Shown one piece after another: positions 9,126 through 17,420 of a DNA stretch of 64,000 nucleotides. The stretch is taken from positions 186,001-250,000 of the forward strand of contig NZ_MTIC01000008.1 of NCBI RefSeq assembly GCF_001999765.1. Direction: 5' to 3'. Both the position numbers and the translations under genes were made by a program. The notes under the pieces were generated by a model. That model was given only the letters and a program-made list of their open reading frames with translations, had not been told where the DNA came from and searched no databases. How positions within the stretch are numbered: the first letter of the stretch is position 1; every line of letters starts with the position of its first letter. Origin of the DNA: Sinomonas mesophila (GTDB lineage: Bacteria > Actinomycetota > Actinomycetes > Actinomycetales > Micrococcaceae).

Positions 9126-9605
9126 TCAGGCCGCGTTCTCGGGGCTGGGCCTCCGCTCGAGCGTGGTGACCAGAGCCGCCATGGCCAGGGTCGCGACGCT
9201 CAGCACAGCCAGAAGGGTCCCGCCGGGAGTCTGGAAGCTGAAGATGCCCAGGCCGTGCGCAATGACGGCCCCGACCATGGTGGCCAGAACCGACGCGGCG
9301 ATCGCCCCCGGCACTGGGCCGCCGCGTCGCCGTGAGAGGCAGAGGAGCACGATGCCGCCGGCCAGGGTGGTGGCGCCGCCGAGGAACAGGATCCACAGGG
9401 CTGCGTCGGCCCCCTGCTCCGCCAGATCGTGCCGACGGGTGCTGCCGATCGTGATTCCGAGCCACAGCAGCAGGTCGATCGTTGCCGTGACGATGGCGAC
9501 GACGCCGGCGGCGATCCGGATCCGAGAGCGTGCGTGGTGGGCCGAGATTAGGGCTTGGGCGCCCGCCGTAGTGCCATGCGTGATGTCCATGTCCTTGGAA
9601 GTCAC
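9126..9605 (-). CDS. four-helix membrane protein coupled to vWA gene
   Basis: 159-residue integral membrane protein of unknown function with four hydrophobic segments (about 32-52, 70-90, 100-122, 128-147) separated by short charged loops. Its GTG start overlaps the stop of the upstream vWA gene in a GTGA arrangement (9602-9605), so the two are translationally coupled and probably work together. An in-frame ATG at 9590 is an alternative start. The C-terminus ends in a short polar tail (RRPSPENAA). No family was recognised. Confidence 0.7.
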   Translation of the reverse strand: MTSKDMDITHGTTAGAQALISAHHARSRIRIAAGVVAIVTATIDLLLWLGITIGSTRRHDLAEQGADAALWILFLGGATTLAGGIVLLCLSRRRGGPVPGAIAASVLATMVGAVIAHGLGIFSFQTPGGTLLAVLSVATLAMAALVTTLERRPSPENAA

Positions 9606-10348
9606 TGGATGTGCCCGCGGCGGCGCTGTTCCCCGAGCCAGCCCGGGTACTCGTCCAGCACCATCCCGTAGAGGTCCTCGGGGCGGGTGGTGTCGACGTC
9701 GCCGACCGGCTTGTAGTCGGCATTGTCCACGTACCGGTCCTCGAGGTCGTCCACCTTCTGCAGGAAGGCAATGCTCTCGCTGCCGATGGAGAAGAACTGC
9801 CAGAAGACCGGCGCGTACGAGGCTCGGGTGAGCTCCGCGACGGCCGCGGTGCGGCTGTTCGGGGCGCCATCTGTCAGGAATACCGCGAGCACGGGCTGCC
9901 CGTCGGAGGCCCCGACGGGCTCTACACTGCGGCGGCGCAGGAGCCCGCCAGACGTCTGCGGGGTGAAGCCGTAGTGCTGTAGGACCGTGGCGAACGCCGC
10001 CGCATAGTCGGTGGTGCCCATCCGGCGGCGGCGGACGATGTCATCGATGACGCCGCGGAAGTTGTCCAGAGTCACCGTGCCCTCGAAGCGGGCGGCGGAG
10101 TCGAAGGTGAACAGGTCGATCTCGCCGTCGTCATCGAGATGGACGCCGAGGGCGAGGACCTTCTCGACGAGGCGCTGCATGGCCCCGCTGCCGTACTGCT
10201 TGCTCATCGAGCCCGAGTAGTCGAGCACGAGCGCGACCTTGGACTTCTGCCCGCCCAGACGGGCCGTGTCGACGGCCGCGGCGGCCGTCTTGGCGAGGCT
10301 GAGCAGCTCGGGAGCCTTCTGCTCCACCTTGTCCAGTGTGATCCCCAT
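9602..10348 (-). CDS. vWA-domain protein, TerF-like
   Basis: 248-residue von Willebrand factor A domain protein resembling the C-terminal vWA region of TerF/tellurite-resistance-type proteins. The N-terminal helix (LDKVEQKAPELLSLAKTA) precedes the vWA fold. The MIDAS metal site is intact: DYSGSM (about 44-49), a Thr in the RMGTTDYAAAF loop (about 109-119) and an Asp in FLTDGAPN (about 157-164). Such proteins bind divalent metal and act as scaffolds in stress or phage-response Ter systems; that role is family knowledge, not shown here. It overlaps the downstream membrane-protein gene by four bases. ATG start with an AAGGAAA ribosome binding site. No other ter genes are in the window. Confidence 0.8.
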   Translation of the reverse strand: MGITLDKVEQKAPELLSLAKTAAAAVDTARLGGQKSKVALVLDYSGSMSKQYGSGAMQRLVEKVLALGVHLDDDGEIDLFTFDSAARFEGTVTLDNFRGVIDDIVRRRRMGTTDYAAAFATVLQHYGFTPQTSGGLLRRRSVEPVGASDGQPVLAVFLTDGAPNSRTAAVAELTRASYAPVFWQFFSIGSESIAFLQKVDDLEDRYVDNADYKPVGDVDTTRPEDLYGMVLDEYPGWLGEQRRRGHIQ

Positions 10349-10450
10349 CGCTGTTTCCTTCCGGTGCTGGCCCGCCAGCTAGTGAGGTCAGGCGGGGTGT
10401 TCCCTGATGATGTGTGCCAGTCCGGCACGTGGTTCACATGCATGCAGCGG

Positions 10451-10482
10451 GCGAGGGGAGCGGAAGTGTCCGCGCCCCTCGC
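10451..10482 (-). terminator. hairpin downstream of secreted HNH gene
   Basis: A 14-bp stem with one mismatch (GCGAGGGGAGCGGA against TCCGCGCCCCTCGC) and a 4-nt loop lies six bases past the stop codon of the HNH/Excalibur gene. No U-tract is visible, which is common for actinobacterial terminators. Confidence 0.55.
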
Positions 10483-10487
10483 CGCTG

Positions 10488-11813
10488 TCACTTGTCGCAG
10501 GCCCAGCCGTCACTGTCGCCGTCGAGGGCAGGGCGGTAGCCGGGCTGCGAGATGTGCAGCGGGGCCACTCCGGCCGCCCTGACGGCGTCGCAGTTCTTGT
10601 AGTAGACGCTCGAGGGAGCCGGCGCCGCAGGTGCCGGTGCTACTGGAGCGGGAGCCACGGGTGCTGGCGCTGGCACGGGAGCCGGAGGGGGAGCAGGGGC
10701 CGGGGCCGGAGCTGGCGCGGGGGCAGGCGCCGGGGCCTGCGTCGGCTCGGGTGCCTTCTGGTTGGTCGGGGCGGTCTGGTCCGGGCAATCGCTGAGGATG
10801 CGCTTCATCGCGTCGTGCTCGGCCTGATTCACCCACAGGCTGTAGGTGGCCTTCACCGAGATCTGCCGGGCCACGTACTCGCAGCGGAAGGCCTTGTTCG
10901 GCGGCAGCCACGTGGCGGCGTCGCCGTCGCCCTTCTGCTGGTTGATGGGCCCGTCGGTGGACTGCAGGTTGAGCGGATCGTTCGCGAATGCGGTCCGCTG
11001 GGCCAGGCTCAGCTGCTGGGCGCCCTTCTGCCAGGCGTCAGAGAGCGCCACGACGTGGTCGATCTGCACAGCAGCGGAGTTGGGGCCGCGGACGAAGTCG
11101 ATCCCGGTGCCGGTGTACGGGTCCTCGAGCCGCCCCGTCAGGACGACACAGTTGTTCGTCCCGGGCTTGAACGTCTCCCCGCTCAGGTCGCGGGCGAGCA
11201 TGTCGTTGCGGGTGTCGCAGCCGTTCCGGTCCACGTCGGCCCACGCCTGGCCGAACTGCGTCCGGTCGTAGCCCGTCTTCGGGGCCCGTCCCTTGATCGG
11301 GAGCGTCGCTAGCAGGTCCAAGGCCTTGGTGGCGTAAGCCGGCTGCTCCTGGAGCACTGAACCCTCTGCTGCGACGACCGCGTCAGCATCCAGCGGCGCG
11401 ATATCGGACGTCGTCGGAGTCGGCGTAGCCGTGGGGGTCTGGGCCGGGGCCGACGGCGCGGCGACGGCAGCCGGATTCTCGGACGAGGACTGGGCAAGCC
11501 GGTCATCCGTCGCCGACCTCGGGGCGACAGCTGCCGCCACGACGAACAGGACGAAAGCTGCGCCCAGCACGGCCCCGCCCATCTTCCGGCCGCCCGGGAT
11601 GCGGGCCCAGGACCGCCTCCCCGTGGCCACGATGTAGAGGCCCGTCAGGACTGCGGCAAACGACAGGACGAGCAGGAAGCCGGCGAAACCTCCTCCTACC
11701 AGGAGCAGGATGGCGAGGAGCGCGACGATTCCGCCGACGATCCACGTCGAGCGGCCGGGCTTTCCCGGAATCTTCGCTCTGCGGCCGTCAGGCGGCAGCT
11801 GGGTGTAGCCCAT
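10488..11813 (-). CDS. membrane-anchored HNH nuclease (DUF1524-like) with Excalibur domain
   Basis: 441-residue exported protein. Three hydrophobic helices (about 25-45, 46-66, 79-98) are followed by a Ser/Pro/Thr linker and a GmrSD C-terminal/DUF1524-like HNH nuclease domain (about 145-335). This shows the family motifs YDRTQFGQAWADVDRNGCDT and VQIDHVVALSDAWQKGA (His-Asp-His core near 246) and NDPLNLQST. A long proline-alanine repeat (about 345-400) leads to a C-terminal Excalibur calcium-binding motif (YYKNCDAVRAAG ... DGDSDGWACDK). Family members are extracellular nucleases, possibly for nutrient DNA or competition. The PA linker probably spans the cell wall. A GC-rich hairpin follows the stop. 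Confidence 0.85.
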   Translation of the reverse strand: MGYTQLPPDGRRAKIPGKPGRSTWIVGGIVALLAILLLVGGGFAGFLLVLSFAAVLTGLYIVATGRRSWARIPGGRKMGGAVLGAAFVLFVVAAAVAPRSATDDRLAQSSSENPAAVAAPSAPAQTPTATPTPTTSDIAPLDADAVVAAEGSVLQEQPAYATKALDLLATLPIKGRAPKTGYDRTQFGQAWADVDRNGCDTRNDMLARDLSGETFKPGTNNCVVLTGRLEDPYTGTGIDFVRGPNSAAVQIDHVVALSDAWQKGAQQLSLAQRTAFANDPLNLQSTDGPINQQKGDGDAATWLPPNKAFRCEYVARQISVKATYSLWVNQAEHDAMKRILSDCPDQTAPTNQKAPEPTQAPAPAPAPAPAPAPAPPPAPVPAPAPVAPAPVAPAPAAPAPSSVYYKNCDAVRAAGVAPLHISQPGYRPALDGDSDGWACDK

Positions 11814-11948
11814 ATTCGGTTATCCCCCATGGATAAAAGTTCTGACGACCTCCGAAATCGACGGAGGCATGAGCCGGAGTCTAGGGCTCATTCCCGATCA
11901 CCAGTGACCGGGTTCGGAAAGACGAGTACACAAACCAAGAACACGTAG

Positions 11949-12470
11949 TTATGGCGTGACCACAAGCAGTCTGGAGGTGCCGTCTCCCTCTCTGATGATT
12001 CGAACGCTCACCCCACCCAGGACGAGATCGTGACCGCCGAGGAAGGCGCCATAGCGCCTGAGCCTCTCGTGAGCGGGAAACGAGCTGAAGTGAGAGGCCG
12101 CATCGTGGAAGAAGATGGCTGGCAAGGAGAGACCCGCGAGCATCTCTTCCCGGTGCGCGGCAAGCTTCCTGTCCACTCTGGTGAGCTGGTCGGGGGTGAG
12201 CAGCAGCACGAGCGCGAGCACCGCCGCCACCACGAGACTGATGCTGTTCACTGTCACGGCGAAGGCGAGCACGAATCCGAGCACGACCAGCAGTGAGCGT
12301 CCGCCGACGTTGATGATCCTCGACACGTTTCGATGCATGGCGATTCTGGCGAGCAGCAGGCTGGCCTCCGCCATGGCGAGCAGCTGGCCGTCATCGAGCA
12401 CCAATTCCTTCACGAGCCTGCTTCCATCAGGCAGCACACGGTCCTCCTCGCCAAACTGTCGAATTCGCAC
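11949..12470 (-). CDS. hypothetical membrane protein
   Basis: About 173 residues. I place the start at GTG 12470, eight bases after AAGGG; a longer frame up to 12575 exists but its first 35 residues look non-coding. Two adjacent hydrophobic segments (about 60-95: LLVVLGFVLAFAV and ISLVVAAVLALVLLL) form a hairpin, flanked by a polar N-terminal domain with many acidic residues and a C-terminal region that may be a small beta domain ending LLVVTP. No family was recognised. It is divergent from the PH-domain/NERD-helicase genes. Confidence 0.55.
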   Translation of the reverse strand: MRIRQFGEEDRVLPDGSRLVKELVLDDGQLLAMAEASLLLARIAMHRNVSRIINVGGRSLLVVLGFVLAFAVTVNSISLVVAAVLALVLLLTPDQLTRVDRKLAAHREEMLAGLSLPAIFFHDAASHFSSFPAHERLRRYGAFLGGHDLVLGGVSVRIIREGDGTSRLLVVTP

Positions 12471-12714
12471 GGCACACCACCCTTCATTACGCGCCCTACA
12501 GAAAATGCTTCCAGAGGTAGTCGCGCCGAACGGCTTCATCGGGAATTCCTCGGGGAATCCTCGGCTATGCGCCAACGTCTCAGGCAGCAGCTCCGAACTG
12601 CCGACTTCATGAATCGTGTCCCCGAGCGGCTGTCAGATGTGGGGTCGCGTGGTAGAAAGGCCACGTATTCCGTGCGCCGGCACTGCTGGCGAAGGGCCTA
12701 CCTCGGGGGGAACC

Positions 12715-13089
12715 ATGATCGACTTGACCAACGGCTCGCTGTTCAAGCTACAGCCCATCAACATGCAAGACGTCGCCGGCGACATCCAGCCGCTGCTCGT
12801 CCAGGGCGAGAACCCCATCGCGGCGTTCCGCGGGATCCGCGACTTCGTGACCTTCACGGACAAGCGGATCATGACGGTCAACATCCAGGGGATGACCGGC
12901 AAGAAGCGCGACTTCACGTCCCTCCCCTACTCAAAGATCCAGGCGTTCTCGGTCGAGACCGCGGGGACGTTCGACCTCGACGGCGAGCTCGAGATGTGGT
13001 TCAGCGGCCTCGGCAAGGTGCGGCTCGAGTTCAAGGGAAACGTCAACGTGCAGGGGCTGTCGCAGCTGATTGCTCAGTTCGTGCTCTAG
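12715..13089 (+). CDS. PH-domain protein
   Basis: 124-residue soluble bacterial pleckstrin-homology-like protein. Characteristic strands are FRGIRDFVTFTDKRIMTVN, the KKRDFTSLPYSKIQAFSVE loop and the terminal helix LSQLIAQFVL. Start ATG 12715 follows GGGGGGAACC; the upstream extension is rejected. It lies 11 bases before the NERD-helicase gene and is probably cotranscribed. Many bacterial PH proteins of this type are widespread genes of unknown role, so the pairing with a helicase may be incidental. Confidence 0.8.
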   Translation: MIDLTNGSLFKLQPINMQDVAGDIQPLLVQGENPIAAFRGIRDFVTFTDKRIMTVNIQGMTGKKRDFTSLPYSKIQAFSVETAGTFDLDGELEMWFSGLGKVRLEFKGNVNVQGLSQLIAQFVL

Positions 13090-13100
13090 GTCGAACGACC

Positions 13101-14789
13101 GTGGCGCGCTCGCTTCCCGAATCCCCCGGCTTCGAGGCGGGGCACGAGGCCGAGCGGGCCGTCTGGGAGCGGCTCGTCGACGCGCTGCCGGACGACGCCG
13201 TCGTCTGCCACTCCGTGCAGGTGCGCGACGGCGCCGCCGAGCACGAGATCGACCTGCTCGTGCTGTGGCCGCACGTCGGCATCGCGTGCATCGAGGTCAA
13301 GGGCGGGCGTGTGAGCGTCGACGGCGGGCAGTGGTACCAGTCGGACCGGGGCGGGAAGCACCGGATCAAGAGCCCGGTCGCGCAGGCACAGTCGGCGATG
13401 CACGGCTACCGCAACATGGTGGGCGACCACCTCGGCACCCCGCTCACGAGCCGCATGGTCTACCTCGCCGCCTTCCCGTACACCGACGTCCCCCACAACT
13501 GGACGATGGCCGGCGTGCCCCGGAGGCTCGTCCTCGACCGGCGTGATCTCGACAGCCCGCTCGATCTCGCCGAGGCCCTGCGGGGCGCGATCCACGCCGA
13601 GGCTTCCGGGCACGCCACGCTCGCCCCCGCCTACGCCGCGCGCCTCGAGCGCTTCGTCGCCGGTTCGCTGGCGGAGGACGACGGCGGGCAGGGGCCGGCG
13701 GTCGAGTCCGAGGACGTGCAGGACACGCTCACGGAACGGCAGTCCGTCCTGCTCAACGCGACCCGGTCCCTCCGGCACGTGCGATTCATCGGCGGCGCGG
13801 GCAGCGGGAAGACGTGGCTGGCCGTCGAGAAGGCCAAGCGCCTTTGCCGCCAAGGCCTGAGGGTGGGTCTGTTCTGCTACAACAAGGGGCTCGGCGAGCA
13901 CCTCGCACGCCAGACCAAGCGCTGGAAGCACCGGCAGCCCGTCTTCGCGGGCGAGTTCCACGAGTATGCCCTGAGCCTCGGGGTGCCTCCAGGCTCCGGG
14001 CAGGAGTACTTCGACGCCGACATGCCCAGGCTGCTCGCCGGGATCGGGTCCCGTCTGGACCCGTCCGAGAAGCTCGATGCGATCGTCGTCGACGAGGCGC
14101 AGGACTTCGCGCCGTCCTGGTGGGAGGCCCTCCTCTCCTGTGTCCGGGACCCCGACCGCGCCACGGTGTACGCCTTCATGGACAGCCAACAGGACGTCTA
14201 CCGCCGCTGGGACGGCGCCGACCTCGCCCAGTCCCGAGACGCCGTCGTCCGCTTCGCGCCCCTCCACGTCGACGACAACCTGCGCAACACGCGGCGGATC
14301 GCCGAGACATTCCGCTGCTTCGCCGGCGAGCACTTCACCCCGCGCACCGGGACAGGGCTGCCGGTTCGGCTCGTCCAGGCCGCCACAGAGGATGCGCTGG
14401 ACCGGGCATCCGACTGCGTCGACGCGCTCCTCGAGGACGGCTGGGCGAACAACCAGATCGCCCTGCTCACGACACGCCGACGGCACCCGATCCACCAAGA
14501 GGCGTTCGACGCCGGCCCGGAGGCGGTCGCCGAGTACTGGCGTGCCTTCCACGACGGCGAGGGCGAGTTCTACGGGCACGTCCTCGGCTTCAAAGGCCTG
14601 GAGCGGTCGGTCGTGATCCTGTGCGTCGACGGGTTCAAGGAGATGGCCCGCGCCGCCGAGCAGCTCTACGTGGGGCTGTCGCGGGCGCGGAGCCTGCTTG
14701 TCGTGGTCGGGGATCCGGAGATCATCCGCGAAGCGGGCGGGGACGAGATGGCCCGGGCGCTTGCGTCGGCAGAGGTGTGGCAGCCGTAG
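13101..14789 (+). CDS. NERD-domain UvrD-like helicase
   Basis: 562-residue protein with an N-terminal NERD nuclease-related domain (about 8-125; EHEIDLLVLW and CIEVKGG carry the nuclease-like D and ExK residues) fused to an SF1 helicase/ATPase. Walker A is GGAGSGKTW (about 231), motif II is VVDEAQDFAPSWWE (about 328), motif III/IV is in MDSQQDVYRRWDG and DDNLRNTRRIAETF, and motif VI is LYVGLSRARSLLVVVG (about 521). GTG start at 13101. Members act in DNA processing and several occur in defence islands (Aravind's NERD description; functional role here inferred). Its 3' end converges on the HelD-like gene 37 bases away. Confidence 0.88.
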   Translation: MARSLPESPGFEAGHEAERAVWERLVDALPDDAVVCHSVQVRDGAAEHEIDLLVLWPHVGIACIEVKGGRVSVDGGQWYQSDRGGKHRIKSPVAQAQSAMHGYRNMVGDHLGTPLTSRMVYLAAFPYTDVPHNWTMAGVPRRLVLDRRDLDSPLDLAEALRGAIHAEASGHATLAPAYAARLERFVAGSLAEDDGGQGPAVESEDVQDTLTERQSVLLNATRSLRHVRFIGGAGSGKTWLAVEKAKRLCRQGLRVGLFCYNKGLGEHLARQTKRWKHRQPVFAGEFHEYALSLGVPPGSGQEYFDADMPRLLAGIGSRLDPSEKLDAIVVDEAQDFAPSWWEALLSCVRDPDRATVYAFMDSQQDVYRRWDGADLAQSRDAVVRFAPLHVDDNLRNTRRIAETFRCFAGEHFTPRTGTGLPVRLVQAATEDALDRASDCVDALLEDGWANNQIALLTTRRRHPIHQEAFDAGPEAVAEYWRAFHDGEGEFYGHVLGFKGLERSVVILCVDGFKEMARAAEQLYVGLSRARSLLVVVGDPEIIREAGGDEMARALASAEVWQP

Positions 14790-14826
14790 CCCCTTGCAGA
14801 CACAACTGTGCCGCCCCAATTCCCCA

Positions 14827-17223
14827 CTACGAGTGCCGTGATGCGAGTTCTACATAAAGCCGTTCCACGACAGCAGGGATGAGCTTCGCACCTACGCTCT
14901 CGGACAGTTCCTCGCGGTAGTGATCTACCCACAGGGCGACCTTCGCCTGCAGATTCGGGGGCAACCCCTCGAAGTGCGAGGTATTCCTGCTCGGTATGCT
15001 CTCGTCCAGTCGCGTTTCTTCCGCCGGGGTAGCGTTCGACGGCGATTGGGGTAGGTCACCCAGCTCTGGCACTGTGAAGGGATCGGCGACCCGGGCAATC
15101 GTCTGCGGAACCGCGTGCTCGGATGCAGCAACTGATGGATCCACGAATGGATCGGCTGCTGCATCGCGATCGCCATCGCCATTCGGCAGCAAGTCCCGCA
15201 AGACCCCTGGAACTCTGCCTGCCGGGATCACCAAGTCAAGCATCGTAGTCGTGCGTGTGAGGGCGATGTAGAGCAGACGGAGTCCGTGGGGCATCTCCAC
15301 GATTCGCTGGGGATCAACGACAATTACAGCGTCGAACTCCAGTCCTTTGGCGTCCGCGGGAGTAACGAGATTGATGGATCCTGAGAGCTCTCCCGAGGTC
15401 GATTCTGCCCATTTGAGCCCCTCGTGGCGGAACTTCGTCCGCAATTCCTCCCAATGGTCGGGATGAGCGATGATGCCGACGAAATAGCCTCGACTGCGAT
15501 CGATGACTGCTTGGGCCACTGCCGCGCCCAATTCGTCCTCTGGCACCAGGCTCCACACGGGTGCGTGGTCGACCTCCCGGAGAACCAGAGGCGGCTGAAC
15601 CGCCGGCGCGGCCGACGCCAGCACAGGGACGGCTAGGTCGAAGGCCTGTTTCGGGACGCGGTAGCCGTGCTCAAGTGGGGCCACTTGAGCAATGAGCCCG
15701 AGCTCCAAAGCGCGGATAACTGGATCCCATGAGTCCCGGGCGTGGGGACCGGTTGACTGCGCGATGTCACCGACGACGGTCATGGAACCATTGCGCGATC
15801 GGGCACGCAAGGCAACCAGCTCCATGTAGGAGAGGTCCTGCGCTTCGTCGATGACGATGTGCTCGTACTTCTGGGGCACTTCTCGCATCAGCGCCTGAGC
15901 CAGGTCGACTACCGCAAGGTCCGCCCTCGTCCACGGTTCGTCGGCGATGCGAGACGCCATCGGCCGGTAAAGGAGCTCCAACTCCCCGTGGGAGAACTCC
16001 TTATTCGCCTTCGTGAGCCGGTCGCGCGACCCGTAGAGCTCGCGCACCAGCTGAGCGGGCGTGAGCTGCGGCCACATGCGCTCAACAGCTCCTTCGACTG
16101 AGGCAGGATCCAACAAGCTCTCCGGATCAATCCCCCGGGCATTGCCCAATCGATCAGCACAGGCTTCCACGAGTCGCCGTCGGAGGTGAAGGCGTCCTTC
16201 GGCATACGGGATCGGCTTGATGCCGTCAAACAGGAGTTTCGCTTCCTGAGGGCTGAGCCTAAGGGCAGTGGCCGAATTCCTCCTGCGCACCAGGACATCG
16301 TCCTTGGGGACGCGCGGACGGAGTCGGATTGCCCGGTTGAGGAGCCCCGCCATTGGTGCGGAGCCTTTGAGGGCAGCGGTCTCGTCCCCTTCCTCACCGC
16401 GGACCCTGATCTCGCCCCTGAGGACAGCCTCGAGGGACTGCTGCACGACATCCTCGTCGCCTAGGCCAGGGAGTACCTTCCGGATGTAGCGGGCGAATGT
16501 CGCATTCGGCCCGACGATCAGGATGTCTTGAGGTTGCATAGACTCTTGGTGGTTGAAGAGAAGCCACGACACGCGATGCAGGGCTACGGCCGTCTTCCCC
16601 GTCCCCGGTCCGCCCTGGATGACCAGCAATTGGTCTTTGTCCTGCCGAATCAGCTTGTCCTGGGCCGCTTGGATGGTGGAGACGATGTCTGCCATCTCGC
16701 CCGTCCGCTTGCGGCTGAGGACATCCTGCAGGAGCTCGTCGGCACCGTAGCTGAATGTCTGGAGGGCCTCGAGCCGTTCTGCGATCTCCTGAAAGACCAG
16801 ATCGTCAAAATCCCGAATTTCGTTATAGGGAGCGTTGAAGGTCCGTTTCCACGCTAGTCCTTGAGGGTCAGATGGGGAGGCCTGGTTGAAGGCCGATGCT
16901 GCCGGCGCCTGCCAGTTCATGACCAAGAGGTTCTTCTCATGATCGAAGATCGGAACCTTGCCGACGTAATAGGACTCGCCGTCCGAGGTCGTCATGCGCC
17001 CGAAGGCAACAGGTTCATCGGCAGAGACGACAGGACGTTTAGCTGCCGCAGCCTTGAAGGCCCTTCGCTCGACGGCGGTGCCTCCCGAAGAACCGTTCTT
17101 CAGCCACTCCGCTGCCTCAGACCGGAAGTCGTAGGCGACGTCAAAGTATTCCTGCTCTGCGCGGATCACCTCGGCCTTTCGGCCGAGCGTCGCGGATGGC
17201 TTTTCTGTCAACTGTCCCCCCAT
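14827..17223 (-). CDS. HelD-like SF1 ATPase/helicase
   Basis: 798-residue member of the HelD/DNA helicase IV-like branch, which in actinobacteria removes or recycles stalled RNA polymerase. The N-terminal coiled-coil (EVIRAEQEYFDVAYDF) resembles the family's secondary-channel arm. Walker A is GGPGTGKTAVALHR (about 205), motif II is VIDEAQDLSYME (about 457), later motifs include VVGDIAQSTG and LLYIALTRTTTMLDLV. A low-complexity acidic C-terminal region (about 700-798) is attached. The ATG at 17223 is chosen because homology begins there; 56 upstream codons look non-coding. GC is lower than in neighbours. An island-borne second helD is also compatible with a rifamycin-tolerance or defence function; this is inference. 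Confidence 0.82.
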   Translation of the reverse strand: MGGQLTEKPSATLGRKAEVIRAEQEYFDVAYDFRSEAAEWLKNGSSGGTAVERRAFKAAAAKRPVVSADEPVAFGRMTTSDGESYYVGKVPIFDHEKNLLVMNWQAPAASAFNQASPSDPQGLAWKRTFNAPYNEIRDFDDLVFQEIAERLEALQTFSYGADELLQDVLSRKRTGEMADIVSTIQAAQDKLIRQDKDQLLVIQGGPGTGKTAVALHRVSWLLFNHQESMQPQDILIVGPNATFARYIRKVLPGLGDEDVVQQSLEAVLRGEIRVRGEEGDETAALKGSAPMAGLLNRAIRLRPRVPKDDVLVRRRNSATALRLSPQEAKLLFDGIKPIPYAEGRLHLRRRLVEACADRLGNARGIDPESLLDPASVEGAVERMWPQLTPAQLVRELYGSRDRLTKANKEFSHGELELLYRPMASRIADEPWTRADLAVVDLAQALMREVPQKYEHIVIDEAQDLSYMELVALRARSRNGSMTVVGDIAQSTGPHARDSWDPVIRALELGLIAQVAPLEHGYRVPKQAFDLAVPVLASAAPAVQPPLVLREVDHAPVWSLVPEDELGAAVAQAVIDRSRGYFVGIIAHPDHWEELRTKFRHEGLKWAESTSGELSGSINLVTPADAKGLEFDAVIVVDPQRIVEMPHGLRLLYIALTRTTTMLDLVIPAGRVPGVLRDLLPNGDGDRDAAADPFVDPSVAASEHAVPQTIARVADPFTVPELGDLPQSPSNATPAEETRLDESIPSRNTSHFEGLPPNLQAKVALWVDHYREELSESVGAKLIPAVVERLYVELASRHS

Positions 17224-17350
17224 GAGATGGCTGTCCGATGATGATCGGAAGATTACAGCGTCGGTCTGACAAAACTTTCGGCCCGTCCTGAGGCTCAAGC
17301 AACCTCCACAGCTCCTATCGCCAGCCGCTGAATGGACCGAAGCCATGTGT

Positions 17351-17384
17351 TCGGGGGTCTCGACTAGTCCAGTCGAAACCCCGA
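17351..17384 (-). terminator. hairpin between helicase-nuclease and helD-like genes
   Basis: Imperfect inverted repeat (TCGGGGGTCTCGACT against AGTCGAAACCCCGA, 5-nt loop) 36 bases past the stop of the upstream helicase-nuclease gene, separating it from the HelD-like gene. Confidence 0.45.
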
Positions 17385-17420
17385 CGCACACAGAACGGTC
17401 TCCCAGCTGCCGAGCAGGAA

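Noticed and set aside
13086-14819. 577-residue minus-strand open frame antisense to the NERD-helicase
   Set aside because: Lies entirely over the helicase motifs of the plus strand and has no recognisable family.
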